NCBI GenBank assembly: GCA_913041535.1
Contig: CAJWJK010000003.1
Coordinates: forward strand, 26,953 to 90,952
Length of the DNA: 64,000 nt
DNA from: an uncultured Alphaproteobacteria bacterium
GTDB lineage: Bacteria; Pseudomonadota; Alphaproteobacteria; VGEJ01
Reading direction: 5' to 3'
This document shows, one piece after another, positions 42,772 to 53,570 of the stretch (positions are counted from its first letter, which is position 1; each line of letters starts with the position of its first letter). Under the pieces are notes generated by a model. It did not search any database, was not told the origin of the DNA, and saw only the letters and a list, made by a program, of their open reading frames with translations. The position numbers and the translations under genes are program-made.

Positions 42772-44175
42772 TTAGTATTGAATTCCATAACTCATTGCAA
42801 AAAGCTCAATTGGATGGTGTGACATCTTGGCAGATGGCTTATCGTCCTCTAGGAAAGGCTCCATGCCTTGAATAATATGGTCTCCAGCCAGGGGACACTC
42901 AGAAGCAAGATAAGGACGACCACTTTGTGCCGCCTGTTTCATCACGTTTTCGCCCACTTTCATTCCAACTTCGAAGTTATCTTTCATTACGCCCCATGAG
43001 CCACCATGACCTGAACAGCGTTGCATCACCATTACGTTGCATTTGGGAATTAGGCGCAACATCACTGCAGCTTTAGCCCCAATGTTTTGCGCTCGTGCAT
43101 GGCATGCGAGATGCAATGCAACTCCTCCTTCAATAGGCTCTAGGCCTTCTGCAAGGCCCTCGTTACGAGCAATCGCTACCACGTATTCAGCAATATCACT
43201 GGTATTATCAGCAAGTTTTTTCACATTTAAATCGTCAGGAACGTGAAGCGGCCACTCCATCTTAAGAGTGAGCGCACAAGATGGAACTAAGGTGACTACA
43301 TCATATCCTTTATCGATCCAGGCGGATAGTTCTGCAGCAACAGTCTTAGCGCGCTCCACGACGTTCTCAATATCGCCACGTTCGAGCTGAGGCATGCCAC
43401 AACATGTCGGGTAGACGACTTCTGTTTCCACACCGTTTTTTGCAAGGACACCCTGTGCAGCAACACCAAGACCGGGGTTATTGTATTCAACGAAACAAGT
43501 GGAATAAATCACCGCTTTTCGTCCAGCAGCAGGCGCCTTCATGTCTACAATTGGAGGGTTAGCTTTAGATCGTTTGCTGAATGTTTTTGAATGATACTTT
43601 GGCAGGGAGGCGTCTCTATGAATACCGGCTACAGATTCCATAATGGGTCGGGTCAGAGAGTTCTTACGGTCAGACGCCCAGTTTGCTAGCGGGGCTACGG
43701 GCCCAGCCAGCTTTCCATTTCGATCGGTTTCCCCAAGCTGACGTTCAAAAAAACTTGTTTCACCCTTACTAGTTTCCAGCGCTCGATAGCGTACCATTAA
43801 GTGGGGAAAATCAAGTGCGTACTCGTGGGGTGGTACGTATGGACAACTTACTATGTAACACATGTCGCAGAGAGTGCATGCATCAACGACAGGCTTAAAG
43901 TCTGCGCTATCCACAGAATCTAACTCTCCGCTTTCAGACTCATCAATCAGGTCAAATAACTTGGGAAAGCTGTCACAGAGCATGATGCAACGTCGGCAAG
44001 TATGACAAACATCAAAAACCCGACGAAGCTCCTTGTCGATAATATTTTCATCAAGGAAGTCTGGGCTCTCCCAATCAATAACGTGACGTGCGCTGAGGTC
44101 TGTTTTGCCTTGTTTCATGCTCATATTCCCACTGGACAGCAGATCGTTAGAAACTTGCATGTCGTGCCAATACAA
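42772..44175 (-). CDS. Heterodisulfide reductase-related/GlpC-like Fe-S protein
   Basis: CHTCRRCIMLCDSFP and CTLCDMCYIVSCPYVPP cluster motifs; CCG-type repeats PTCCGMPQLERGD and QRCSGHGGSWG. Confidence 0.87.
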   Translation of the reverse strand: MYWHDMQVSNDLLSSGNMSMKQGKTDLSARHVIDWESPDFLDENIIDKELRRVFDVCHTCRRCIMLCDSFPKLFDLIDESESGELDSVDSADFKPVVDACTLCDMCYIVSCPYVPPHEYALDFPHLMVRYRALETSKGETSFFERQLGETDRNGKLAGPVAPLANWASDRKNSLTRPIMESVAGIHRDASLPKYHSKTFSKRSKANPPIVDMKAPAAGRKAVIYSTCFVEYNNPGLGVAAQGVLAKNGVETEVVYPTCCGMPQLERGDIENVVERAKTVAAELSAWIDKGYDVVTLVPSCALTLKMEWPLHVPDDLNVKKLADNTSDIAEYVVAIARNEGLAEGLEPIEGGVALHLACHARAQNIGAKAAVMLRLIPKCNVMVMQRCSGHGGSWGVMKDNFEVGMKVGENVMKQAAQSGRPYLASECPLAGDHIIQGMEPFLEDDKPSAKMSHHPIELFAMSYGIQY

Positions 44176-44252
44176 TTCATGTACAGGACACTAATGCCAA
44201 TGGTTGTGCCTAGAAGTAGCTGTCATTGGTTACTTTTTGAAAGCGGAAAGCA

Positions 44253-44675
44253 TCAGTTGTCAAGAGCGTTTAATGCCTGTTGAAAACGCCCGGCATGGGA
44301 TTTTTCAGCTTTTGCCAGTGTTTCAAACCATGTAGCAATTTCATCAAATCCTTCATCGCGGGCAGTCCGCGCCATTCCGGGGTACATATCAGTGTACTCA
44401 AATGTCTCTCCGGCTACCGCTGCTTTCAAATTGTCACTGGTTTCCCCAATTTTTTCACCTGTCGCAGGGTCTCCAACTTCTTCTAGATAATGCAGGTGGC
44501 CATGGGCATGCCCGGTTTCGCCTTCTGCTGTAGATCGAAACAGTGCCGAAACGTCGTTATAGCCCTCCACATCTGCTTTTTGGGCAAAATATAGATAGCG
44601 TCGATTAGCTTGCGATTCTCCGGCAAATGCTGCCTTGAGATTTTCATGAGTTTTTGAACCTTCGAGAGTTGTCAT
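44253..44675 (-). CDS. Rubrerythrin-family diiron protein lacking a rubredoxin domain
   Basis: [24 protein letters not shown]...[11 protein letters not shown]...[24 protein letters not shown]...[11 protein letters not shown]; only 140 aa, no CxxC pair. Confidence 0.92.
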   Translation of the reverse strand: MTTLEGSKTHENLKAAFAGESQANRRYLYFAQKADVEGYNDVSALFRSTAEGETGHAHGHLHYLEEVGDPATGEKIGETSDNLKAAVAGETFEYTDMYPGMARTARDEGFDEIATWFETLAKAEKSHAGRFQQALNALDN

Positions 44676-44959
44676 AGATGAACCTCCATGGGTGGGTCGC
44701 TAATAGTCAAGATGGCGTGTAAACCTTATTTGATAGTATGTCGTATATGTCGCGAAAATTATCTTCTGTCAATAAATTGCCTCTATCTCAATCTTTTTAG
44801 TGCAACGAATAGTTATTATTTCATAAAGATCCGCCAGTATGCACGATGATTTTAGTCTATAGGTGGTGAAGATGACTGACAGGAAGGAGTCGCCGTACTA
44901 TCACAGAAAATACATAGCGCTCAGTCGGTAATCTTAATGGGTTTCAATAGAATATTGTC

Positions 44960-46405
44960 TCAATCACCCTCACAAATTCTTTCAACGAGCTGCCTAACGG
45001 TTGGTATAAAGCCATTTGAGTAAAATGGATCTGAGCTGAAACGATGAGCTCCGTGTCCAGCAAAGATCAATTCGTTTTCAACATCATTACCATGGATTGC
45101 TTGTTGCAATGTCTTTTGGATGCAGAAGCTTCTTGGGTCAGCTTTCTTGTGGGTGTTGCCTGAAGGTGCTTCGGACCAATTCGAAAATCGACATTGGCTT
45201 AGGCAGCCCATGCACTCAATCTGATCGTTGCGGATTTGATTTGCTTTATCCGGTGTGACAAAGATCATTGTTGAATCAGGTGTTCTGAGGCATTCAGTAT
45301 AGCCATTAGCAATCCAGTTTTCTGCGCGGAGCACGTCTTGGCTAGTCATATAAACCTTGCGGCGACGTGGTCCAAATGCAAATTCGGTATCATGAGTGCC
45401 TACTAGTTCCTTGCTGAAGGGCAGTTGCCTATGAGATCGCTGGCTCAGTTCGCGGATGAAACCATTGTTTAAAGACGAAGCCCAAAAGCCGGTGGGGCTA
45501 TAGCGGTGCAACTTGATGTCACCGTCCTTGAGACTAGTCAGTCGCTGTTTCCACACATTAGGAATTGGACTTTCTTGAGTTAGCAATCCCCGTGTTCCGA
45601 ACTGAAACGCGATTGGGCCGAGGTCTGGATTTCCTATCCAGTCCTGCCACTCTCTCAAGTACCACACTCCACCAGCCATTAATATTGGGGTCTCATCCAA
45701 GCCAAACAATCGCATGTCGCGACGCAGGGCAACTACACGTGGATATGGATCCTCTGGTAATTCAGGGTCTTCGCTATTTGATAAACCATTATGACCGCCA
45801 GCACGCCACGGATCTTCATAGACGATACCTCCAAGCCATTCGGAAAACTTGTGATGGGCTCGTTTCCACAGGGCACGGAAAGCCCGTGTTGATGAAACAA
45901 TCGGGTAATAATTTACACGATACCGAGCAGCGATTTCGCCAAGACGATATGGCATGCCGGCCCCACAAGTAATTCCATGAATGAGGCCGCGAGCGCCTTC
46001 TAAGACTCCTTGAAGGACTCGTTCGGCGCCCCCCATTTCCCAAAGAACGTTTATGTGAATTCGGCCCTCACCCAAAGCAGTTTCGTGTGCAATCCTTGCT
46101 TGAGTTATTCCACCTTGGATGGCATAGGCAATTAGTTCTTCGTGCCGTTCTAGTCGAGTACGGCTACTATAGATTTGGGGTATAATATCACCATTTTCGT
46201 CGTAAGAGTCAGCATTTACGCCTGAAAATGTGCCTACACCGCCAGCAGCAGCCCAAGCTCCTGAACAATGACCATTAGTTATGCCTACTCCTTTGCCGCC
46301 CTCAACTAGAGGTAGGACTTCTCGGCCTGAAAGAAGTATTGGGTTTAGTGGTTTCAAGGTTCTTACCTTACAGAGTTTTTTGCTGGGACGCGATCTATAC
46401 CCCAC
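44960..46405 (-). CDS. NAD(P)H-dependent flavin oxidoreductase / nitronate monooxygenase-family protein
   Basis: GKGVGITNGHCSGAWAAAGGVGTFSGVNADSYDE, GITCGAGMPYRLGEIA, ILMAGGVW, FQFGTRGLLTQESP; C-terminal CMGCLSQC. Confidence 0.8.
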   Translation of the reverse strand: MGYRSRPSKKLCKVRTLKPLNPILLSGREVLPLVEGGKGVGITNGHCSGAWAAAGGVGTFSGVNADSYDENGDIIPQIYSSRTRLERHEELIAYAIQGGITQARIAHETALGEGRIHINVLWEMGGAERVLQGVLEGARGLIHGITCGAGMPYRLGEIAARYRVNYYPIVSSTRAFRALWKRAHHKFSEWLGGIVYEDPWRAGGHNGLSNSEDPELPEDPYPRVVALRRDMRLFGLDETPILMAGGVWYLREWQDWIGNPDLGPIAFQFGTRGLLTQESPIPNVWKQRLTSLKDGDIKLHRYSPTGFWASSLNNGFIRELSQRSHRQLPFSKELVGTHDTEFAFGPRRRKVYMTSQDVLRAENWIANGYTECLRTPDSTMIFVTPDKANQIRNDQIECMGCLSQCRFSNWSEAPSGNTHKKADPRSFCIQKTLQQAIHGNDVENELIFAGHGAHRFSSDPFYSNGFIPTVRQLVERICEGD

Positions 46406-46471
46406 CAGATTAACGAGGAACTATATTATAGCAATAGAAGGCCCGTGTGTCGGCTAGGACCACTGGCTATG

Positions 46472-48598
46472 TTATTGAGTCTGTGCATCTTCCTTTTTCG
46501 AAAGGTCGGCACCAGTGGCTTGGTCAACAGCCTTCATGCTCAATCGCACCTTGCCACGATCATCTATGCCTAATACTTTGACTTTCACCTCTTGTCCTTC
46601 TTTCACAACATCTGTCACGGAATTTACCCGCCTATCTGCTAATTCGCTTATGTGAACTAATCCATCACGAGTACCAATAAAGTTAACAAAAGCACCGAAG
46701 TCTAGTGTTTTCACTACCTTTCCCAAATATATCATTCCGACCTCTGGTTCAGCGACGATGTCACGAATCATCTGAATGGCGTTATCTCCGGAGCTTGCCT
46801 CAGTTGCGGCGATCTTAATAGTTCCGTCATCCTCGATATCGATTTTGGCATTGGTCTGCTCACATATGTCTCTAATAACTTTGCCTCCAGTACCAATAAC
46901 TTCTCTAATCTTATCCCGTGGGATATTGATTGTAGTAATTCGAGGTGCGTAGGCGTTAACCTCTACCCGCGCTGCAGAGAGCGCTGCGTTCATTTCATTC
47001 AAAATGTGAAGTCGCCCTTCGCGTGCTTGCTCAAGGGCGTCGCTCATAATTTGTTCGGTTACTCCCTGCACCTTGATATCCATTTGTAGGGCCGTGACAC
47101 CTTCTGCTGTGCCAGCGACCTTAAAATCCATATCACCGAGATGGTCTTCATCACCTAGAATATCGGATAGTACAACGTAGTTTGATTCTTCAAGGATGAG
47201 GCCCATTGCAATGCCCGCTACTGGGGCCCTCATTGGGACCGCCGCATCCATCAGTGACAGCGAGGTTCCACAGACTGTTGCCATTGACGATGACCCGTTA
47301 GATTCAGTGATTTCAGAGACAACTCTGAGGGTATATGGAAAGTCTTCATGTGTTGGCAGTAGAGCCTTTATTGCTCTCCACGCCAGTTTTCCGTGTCCGA
47401 TTTCACGTCGCCCTGGACTACGTAAAAAGCTTGCCTCGCCAACTGAATAAGGAGGAAAATTATAGTGCAGCATAAATCGTTCCCGATACTCCTCTTCCAA
47501 AGCATCGATAATTTGTTCGTCCTGACCAGTTCCGAGTGTTGTTACGACAAGCGCCTGTGTCTCTCCACGTGTGAAGACAGCTGAACCGTGTGCTCGAGGT
47601 AGCAGACCGACCTCTGCACTTATAGGACGTACTGTCCGTGTGTCGCGTCCATCGATCCGCCGTTTGGTTTGTAGAATGTCGCCTCTCACAATATCACGTT
47701 CTAGTTTTTTAAAAACTGTCGCAGCGACAGTTGAATCCCCTCCCTCTTCCTCCAACGTGTCATTTACATGCTGGCGAATTGCTGCGATCTGGTCTTGGCG
47801 TTCTTGTTTTTGTGGTGTCTCGTATGCATGACGAAGCTTTGCTTCTGCCATCTCTTGTACCCGTTGTTGTAGCTCACTGTGGTCTTCTATTGTGGGTAAT
47901 TCCCAAGGTTCCTTCGCACACTCTTCAGCAAGAGATATTACGAGATCTAGCACTGGTTGAAACATTTTTTGTCCAAATGTAACGGCTTCTAGCATGATCT
48001 TTTCAGTGAGCTCTGAGGCCTCTGACTCAACCATTAAAACACCCTCATGCGTTCCAGCCACAACAAGGTCTAGAGAGCTTATTTTGCGTGCCTCTAAATC
48101 CGGATTGAGTACATATTGGTCATCAATATAACCGACTCGAGCTGCGCCGACCGGACCTAGGAACGGGATTCCAGATAGCGTAAGAGCAGCCGATCCGCCA
48201 ATTAAGGCTACAATATCTGGGTCATTCTCAAGGTCATGGGAGAGCACGGTACAGATGACTTGGGTTTCGTTAAGAAATCCTTTGGCAAACAATGGTCTAA
48301 TAGGCCGATCGATGAGACGGGAAGTGAGAGTTTCCTTTTCGGAGGGTCTCCCCTCACGTTTGAAAAAGCCCCCCGGTATTTTGCCTGCAGCAAAAGATTT
48401 TTCTTGGTAATTGACTGTTAGAGGAAAAAAATCAACACCCTGTCGAGATGATTTTTGTGCTACTGCAGTGCAGAGAACAACTGTTTCACCATAAGTGATC
48501 AGAACGGCTCCATCCGCTTGGCGGGCCAAATGCCCTGTCTCAATAATTAGCGGTCGACCACCCCAGTCCATCTCTTTGCGAAACTTAGAGAACATCAA
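46472..48598 (-). CDS. pnp: Polyribonucleotide nucleotidyltransferase
   Basis: [38 protein letters not shown] and S1 domains at the C-terminus; 708 aa. Confidence 0.98.
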   Translation of the reverse strand: MMFSKFRKEMDWGGRPLIIETGHLARQADGAVLITYGETVVLCTAVAQKSSRQGVDFFPLTVNYQEKSFAAGKIPGGFFKREGRPSEKETLTSRLIDRPIRPLFAKGFLNETQVICTVLSHDLENDPDIVALIGGSAALTLSGIPFLGPVGAARVGYIDDQYVLNPDLEARKISSLDLVVAGTHEGVLMVESEASELTEKIMLEAVTFGQKMFQPVLDLVISLAEECAKEPWELPTIEDHSELQQRVQEMAEAKLRHAYETPQKQERQDQIAAIRQHVNDTLEEEGGDSTVAATVFKKLERDIVRGDILQTKRRIDGRDTRTVRPISAEVGLLPRAHGSAVFTRGETQALVVTTLGTGQDEQIIDALEEEYRERFMLHYNFPPYSVGEASFLRSPGRREIGHGKLAWRAIKALLPTHEDFPYTLRVVSEITESNGSSSMATVCGTSLSLMDAAVPMRAPVAGIAMGLILEESNYVVLSDILGDEDHLGDMDFKVAGTAEGVTALQMDIKVQGVTEQIMSDALEQAREGRLHILNEMNAALSAARVEVNAYAPRITTINIPRDKIREVIGTGGKVIRDICEQTNAKIDIEDDGTIKIAATEASSGDNAIQMIRDIVAEPEVGMIYLGKVVKTLDFGAFVNFIGTRDGLVHISELADRRVNSVTDVVKEGQEVKVKVLGIDDRGKVRLSMKAVDQATGADLSKKEDAQTQ

Positions 48599-48796
48599 TT
48601 TATCCTTCCTAGTGACAAACAGCTGCCTTATTGCAGCTTGCCACGGTCATCGACCCAGTCTTCTGATCAAAGCGGTATCTGTTGAATCACAGTAACAGTG
48701 GTTATCTCTTCGTACTCCGAGTGTAGGTCTTTAGGCTAAACCACCACGAAGCAACGTGAATTGCCTCGTGCAATTGGCTAAAACCCATTCAGACGT

Positions 48797-49066
48797 TTAC
48801 TTACGCAATCCTAACCTCTGTATCAGTGTGCCATATCGGTCAGGGTTGCGACTCTTAAGATAATCTAGCAGTCTCCTGCGCCTGCTGACCATACGCAATA
48901 GTCCTTGCCGGGAATGCACATCTTTTTGGTGAGTCTTGAAATGCTCGGTTAGGTTTACGATTCGCTCGGTGAGAATTGCGACTTGTACTTCAGGAGAACC
49001 TGTATCCTCAGACTTTGCTGCATACTCACCAATTAATTCTTGTTTACGCTCAGTGGTAATCGACAT
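48797..49066 (-). CDS. rpsO: 30S ribosomal protein S15
   Basis: [71 protein letters not shown]. Confidence 0.98.
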   Translation of the reverse strand: MSITTERKQELIGEYAAKSEDTGSPEVQVAILTERIVNLTEHFKTHQKDVHSRQGLLRMVSRRRRLLDYLKSRNPDRYGTLIQRLGLRK

Positions 49067-49080
49067 CGTTTTTCCTTATA

Positions 49081-49974
49081 TCAGAGGTTGAAAACTCTTT
49101 TTGGTCGCACCCAACCAGAGTCGAGGCTTGCCAGAGCTATCGGTTGACCAGACACCAGAATAACAGCAGTACCGCTGTCGGCGCCCGAAACATGGACAGC
49201 TTGGCCACGACGCAGTCTGTCAGCACTCTGTCCGTCTATACTTAGCGCCGGGATGTCGGCCAGCGCAGTTCTAAGCGGCAGCAGATACTTCAAAACACAA
49301 GAACTATGCCTCAGACGTTGAAGCTTTTCTAACGAAATCGATTGTTTTTCATGGAAAGGTCCAGTCTGTGTGCGTCGAAGGCTAGAAACATAACCGAATG
49401 TGCCGAGATGGTGTGATAGGTCACGAGCCAAAGCACGGACGTAGGTTCCTTTGCCACATTGTAATTTGAAGAACGCGCTATCACGGTTAGGGATAGCGAT
49501 GAGTGAGAATCGGCGGATCAAAATTTCTCTTGGCTTTAGCTCGGGAGTTTGTCCGCACCGAGCCAGCCTGTACGCGCGTTGACCATTAACTTTTAAAGCA
49601 GAATATATGGGTGGAATTTGGTAAGTTATGCCGATAAACGTAAGAAGCGCAGATTCAATTTCCTGTTGTGTTGGGCGCGATTCAGTCGAGGCTATAACAA
49701 TACCTTCAGAGTCATCTGTACTGCGTTCCTCTCCCCAGTTAATGGTAAACTCGTATTGTTTCAGACCTTCCATGACATGTCGGATTGTCTTCGTGGCTTC
49801 GCCGAAGGCGATTGGCAGCACCCCAGTGGCAAGAGGGTCTAAAGTGCCTGCATGGCCCGCTTTGCGAACATCAGGTATCTGTTTTGCTACAGAAACAATC
49901 TTTGCAGATGTCGGACCGGAAGGCTTGTCAACGACGAGCCATCCATTAATCCCTTGAAGTGCTGGTGTGCTCAT
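49081..49974 (-). CDS. truB: tRNA pseudouridine(55) synthase TruB
   Basis: GWLVVDKPSGPTSAKIVSVAKQI, AGHAGTLDPLATGVLPIAFGEATK. Start set at MSTPALQG (49974); the track start (50070) lies further inside rbfA. Confidence 0.95.
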   Translation of the reverse strand: MSTPALQGINGWLVVDKPSGPTSAKIVSVAKQIPDVRKAGHAGTLDPLATGVLPIAFGEATKTIRHVMEGLKQYEFTINWGEERSTDDSEGIVIASTESRPTQQEIESALLTFIGITYQIPPIYSALKVNGQRAYRLARCGQTPELKPREILIRRFSLIAIPNRDSAFFKLQCGKGTYVRALARDLSHHLGTFGYVSSLRRTQTGPFHEKQSISLEKLQRLRHSSCVLKYLLPLRTALADIPALSIDGQSADRLRRGQAVHVSGADSGTAVILVSGQPIALASLDSGWVRPKRVFNL

Positions 49975-50374
49975 TGTTAGAGGTTTGAGTGGTTGTAGAT
50001 AGAGAGCTTCTAGAATCGTACTCTTGGAGTGCTGTATCAATTTTTTCGGCATTGTTGAAGGATTGGTCAATCCTGAACTCTATTAAGGGTGCGTATTTTA
50101 GATTTAACGCCCTTGCAACAGGGCCTCGCCATTTTGGTGCTGAGCGCGTTAGAGCTTCAATAACAGCCTCAGTTGTTTTTCCCCCAAGAGGCAGCACGTA
50201 AGCAAAGGCGTGACGAAGATCTGGAGTAACTCTCACCTCGCTGACTGTGATAGAGATCCTACCAAGAGAGTGATCTAAGTTTGTGTCCGTTGTGAGAAGG
50301 TCAGATAGCACGTGACGCATTGCTTCTCCAACACGTAGAGCGCGGCGGTTGTTATGCATGTTGTAACGGGTCAT
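49946..50374 (-). CDS. rbfA: Ribosome-binding factor A
   Basis: RALRVGEAMRHVLSDLL...ISITVSEVRVTPDLRHAFAYVLPLG...LKYAPLIEFRIDQSFNNAEKID. Confidence 0.95.
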   Translation of the reverse strand: MTRYNMHNNRRALRVGEAMRHVLSDLLTTDTNLDHSLGRISITVSEVRVTPDLRHAFAYVLPLGGKTTEAVIEALTRSAPKWRGPVARALNLKYAPLIEFRIDQSFNNAEKIDTALQEYDSRSSLSTTTQTSNNEHTSTSRD

Positions 50375-50405
50375 TCTTAATCCGCCCTAAAGGCAGGGTC
50401 TTGGT

Positions 50406-52931
50406 CTATAAACTGCGCGCGATTTCCTCAATCTCAAAGGCTTCTATTACATCACCCGTCTTGACGTCTTGAAAGTTACTAAAAGACATTCCGCATTCCA
50501 TCCCCTCTCGAACTTCACGAGCATCCTCTTTAAAACGTTTAAGGGAACTGAGTGTGCCTTCATGTACCACAATATCGTCTCGTAGCAGCCTGACACGAGC
50601 TGTGCGTCGCATCAAACCTTCACTGACTCGACATCCGGCAACTCTTCCTACCTTCGATATCTTGAAGACTTCAAGAACTTCGGCGTTACCTATTAGGTGC
50701 TCATTAATATCCGGTGACAACAAGCCGCCTAGGGCGCTCTTTATCTCGTTTACTAATTCATATATTACTGAATAATAACGAATCTCCGCACCTCTGCTTC
50801 GAGCGCTATCACGCGCCTGGCTATTTGCACGTACATTGAATCCAATTATTAGCGCATCCGAAGTTGTGGCAAGGTCCACATCGGATTCACTGATTGCACC
50901 CACCCCGCTGTGCAGAATACGAACTGCCACCTCCTCATTTGAGAGACTTATAATCGCGCTAGTTATCGCTTCAAGGGAGCCATGGACGTCGGCTTTTATA
51001 AGAACGGAAAGTTCTTTTAGTTCATTATCTTTGATTTGTGAGAACATTTTTTCAAGTGATCCCGTTGTCCCAGCGATTCTTTTTTGGCGGGCACGACGGG
51101 AACGAAATTCTGCTACTTCTCGCGCTCTGCTTTCATTGTCGACAACGGCAAATTCATCCCCTGCATAAGGAAGTCCATTAAGGCCGAGCACTTCCACGGG
51201 AGTTGATGGGCCTGCCTCTGAGAGTGACTCACCAAGATCATTGATCAACGCTCGAACTTTGCCCGATTCATGACCTGCTATGACGACATCACCAACGTGT
51301 AAAGTGCCACGTTGGATTAATACCGTTGCCGTAATCCCTCGGCCACGATCAACTTTAGACTCAATGACTGTGCCTTGTGCCTTGCGCTTCGGGTTGGCGC
51401 GAAGCTCCAAGAGGTCCGCTTGCAATAAGATTGCTTCTTCGAGCTGATGGAGGTTTGTTCCCTCGGTTGCTGAAATTTCAACCGCTTGAGTTTCACCACC
51501 CATCGTTTCAACTACGATCTCGTGTTGCAAAAGATCGCGTCGGACGCGATCTGCATCAGCATCTTTTCGGTCAATCTTGTTTATAGCGACAATTATTGAT
51601 GCCTTGGCGGCTTTTGCATGGTCTATAGCTTCGATTGTTTGTGGCATGATTCCGTCATCGGCTGCCACTACCAAAACTACAATATCAGTGACCCCGGCTC
51701 CTCGCGCCCGCATTGCCGTGAATGCTTCATGGCCAGGTGTATCTATAAAAGTAATTGACCGGCCTGGCTCAGTCCTTATCTGGTATGCACCGATGTGCTG
51801 GGTAATACCGCCAGCTTCCCCGCTGGTAATATGTGTTTTTCTCAGAGCATCAAGAAGAGAGGTTTTGCCATGGTCAACATGCCCCATAACAGTGACAATC
51901 GGAGCTCGAGGACTCAATAATTTATCGTCATCAGGATCACCTTGCAGTCCGATTTCTACATCGGACTCACTGACACGTTGGTATCGATGGCCAAACTCTG
52001 CAACTACTAGCTCAGCCGTGTCCCCATCAATTTCCTGATGTATCGTGGCCATGACCCCGTTGTTCATCAGCTGGCGGACCACATCAACGCCACGCTCCGC
52101 CATGCGATTGGCTAGCTCTTGAACTGTGATTATTTCTGGTATGACAACGTCTCGGATGATTTTTTCGGGCGGCGTTGTATCAGTGGCGGCTGCGCGCTTT
52201 TCTCTCTCACGAGCTCGGCGCATTGACGCAAGACTGCGTACACGCTCATTGTCATTGAGGGCTTGGGAAACTGTAAGTTTTCCAGATCTTCTCCTTGGGG
52301 CCATTCGACGTTGTGTTCCTAAACGCGGTTTGTCAGCGCCGCGGCTTGGCTTGCGTCGGGCCTCAGCATCCGTTGCATCTTCGTCGGAATCACTCTGTAG
52401 CCGTTGGGCTGCCTGCTCTTCTGCTTTCCTTCGTGTTTCTGCTTCGGTTCGCTTACGCTCCTCTTCTTTTTTGCTGCGCTGATCGGCTTTCTCACGTTCA
52501 CGGGCAAGTTCTGCTTCTTCTTGTACTCTTCGGGTGGTCTCTGCTTCAGCGCGTTGCCGAGCCTCTTCATCAGCTTTTATTGCCCCCTCAAGGGCTTTGG
52601 CTCTGGCGTCTTTCTCTTGGTCTGTAAGAGTTCTAAGCATGACACGAACTTTAGCGGGTTCAGTCTCGCTTGCTGACGTATCGATAGAAGTAGGTTCAGG
52701 AGGGGGAGGGTCTTTCTTAACAGCAGCTTTGAGTGGAGGTGGCTTTACTGGTTGTGGGGGCGAATCAGATATGGTGCGCTTCTTTTTTACTTCAACTTGA
52801 ACGGTTTTTGATCGACCATGGGAAAAGCTTTGGCGCACTTGGCCAGAACCAATTGTTTTTTTGAGTTCGGCGCGTCGTGACGCCGAAATACTCAGTGATT
52901 TCTTTTCCTTTGGTGTTTCAGTATTGCTCAT
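50406..52931 (-). CDS. infB: Translation initiation factor IF-2
   Basis: [42 protein letters not shown]; charged N-terminal region; 841 aa. Confidence 0.98.
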   Translation of the reverse strand: MSNTETPKEKKSLSISASRRAELKKTIGSGQVRQSFSHGRSKTVQVEVKKKRTISDSPPQPVKPPPLKAAVKKDPPPPEPTSIDTSASETEPAKVRVMLRTLTDQEKDARAKALEGAIKADEEARQRAEAETTRRVQEEAELAREREKADQRSKKEEERKRTEAETRRKAEEQAAQRLQSDSDEDATDAEARRKPSRGADKPRLGTQRRMAPRRRSGKLTVSQALNDNERVRSLASMRRAREREKRAAATDTTPPEKIIRDVVIPEIITVQELANRMAERGVDVVRQLMNNGVMATIHQEIDGDTAELVVAEFGHRYQRVSESDVEIGLQGDPDDDKLLSPRAPIVTVMGHVDHGKTSLLDALRKTHITSGEAGGITQHIGAYQIRTEPGRSITFIDTPGHEAFTAMRARGAGVTDIVVLVVAADDGIMPQTIEAIDHAKAAKASIIVAINKIDRKDADADRVRRDLLQHEIVVETMGGETQAVEISATEGTNLHQLEEAILLQADLLELRANPKRKAQGTVIESKVDRGRGITATVLIQRGTLHVGDVVIAGHESGKVRALINDLGESLSEAGPSTPVEVLGLNGLPYAGDEFAVVDNESRAREVAEFRSRRARQKRIAGTTGSLEKMFSQIKDNELKELSVLIKADVHGSLEAITSAIISLSNEEVAVRILHSGVGAISESDVDLATTSDALIIGFNVRANSQARDSARSRGAEIRYYSVIYELVNEIKSALGGLLSPDINEHLIGNAEVLEVFKISKVGRVAGCRVSEGLMRRTARVRLLRDDIVVHEGTLSSLKRFKEDAREVREGMECGMSFSNFQDVKTGDVIEAFEIEEIARSL

Positions 52932-52958
52932 ACAGCGGTTGTATACCTTTTATTTATG

Positions 52959-53570
52959 TTAGTGCTTAGTTAGTGGATGATACTCTGGGGTTTCACGAAA
53001 AGCCGAGAGTTTGGTGACTTCTACCATGAATCGTGATGCTAGAGACCCTCGTTTCATTGCAGCATGTACCACATTCTGTCGGCCTAGCGCCAAGCTCATT
53101 TCAGCGATAAGCAAGCATTGAACGTGAGAAAGTTCTTTTGCAAGTGACTCAAGTTTTTTGCGACCACCCACAGCACCGTCCCCAGCACTAACAAGCACAG
53201 CTACATCTCCTGCTTTCAGCGCTAACATCACTTGCTGGTACCCGGTAACAATCCGTTGCGAACGGCGCGCAAGACCCAGGTAATTAAGCGCCCTGTTAGC
53301 AAGTCCGGCTTCAACATTGTCAACGAGCGAAGTATCTACGGTGGCTGGGCATTTGGCAACGCGTGAAAAAAGATTGCCATCAATAGCACGCTCCAACGCT
53401 GTCCGACTTGCAGTAAGCCAGAGGCCACGCCCAGGCAATGAACATGCTAAGTCTATGACCACCTTGCTATCTGGAGATATTACAAAGCGAAGCAATTGAT
53501 CAGTGTTGGCGACCTTCCGCGTCAGTATGCAACGTCGCTCAGGGCTTCGGGGCGCGTTTTTATTTGCCAT
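52959..53570 (-). CDS. DUF448 (YlxR-like) plus L7Ae-like domain RNA-binding protein
   Basis: PERRCILTRKVANTDQLLRFVISPDSKVVIDLACSLPGRGLWL, then GLARRSQRIVTGYQQVMLALKAGDVAVLVSAGD. Start set at MANKNAPRS. Confidence 0.87.
   Translation of the reverse strand: MANKNAPRSPERRCILTRKVANTDQLLRFVISPDSKVVIDLACSLPGRGLWLTASRTALERAIDGNLFSRVAKCPATVDTSLVDNVEAGLANRALNYLGLARRSQRIVTGYQQVMLALKAGDVAVLVSAGDGAVGGRKKLESLAKELSHVQCLLIAEMSLALGRQNVVHAAMKRGSLASRFMVEVTKLSAFRETPEYHPLTKH

Noticed and set aside
52295-52627. Hydrophobic plus-strand ORFs (e.g. 52295..52627, 52404..52676) that look like membrane proteins
   Set aside because: Antisense to the Glu/Lys-rich N-terminal region of infB; the complement of such codons gives Leu/Phe/Ser-rich frames. 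No independent support.
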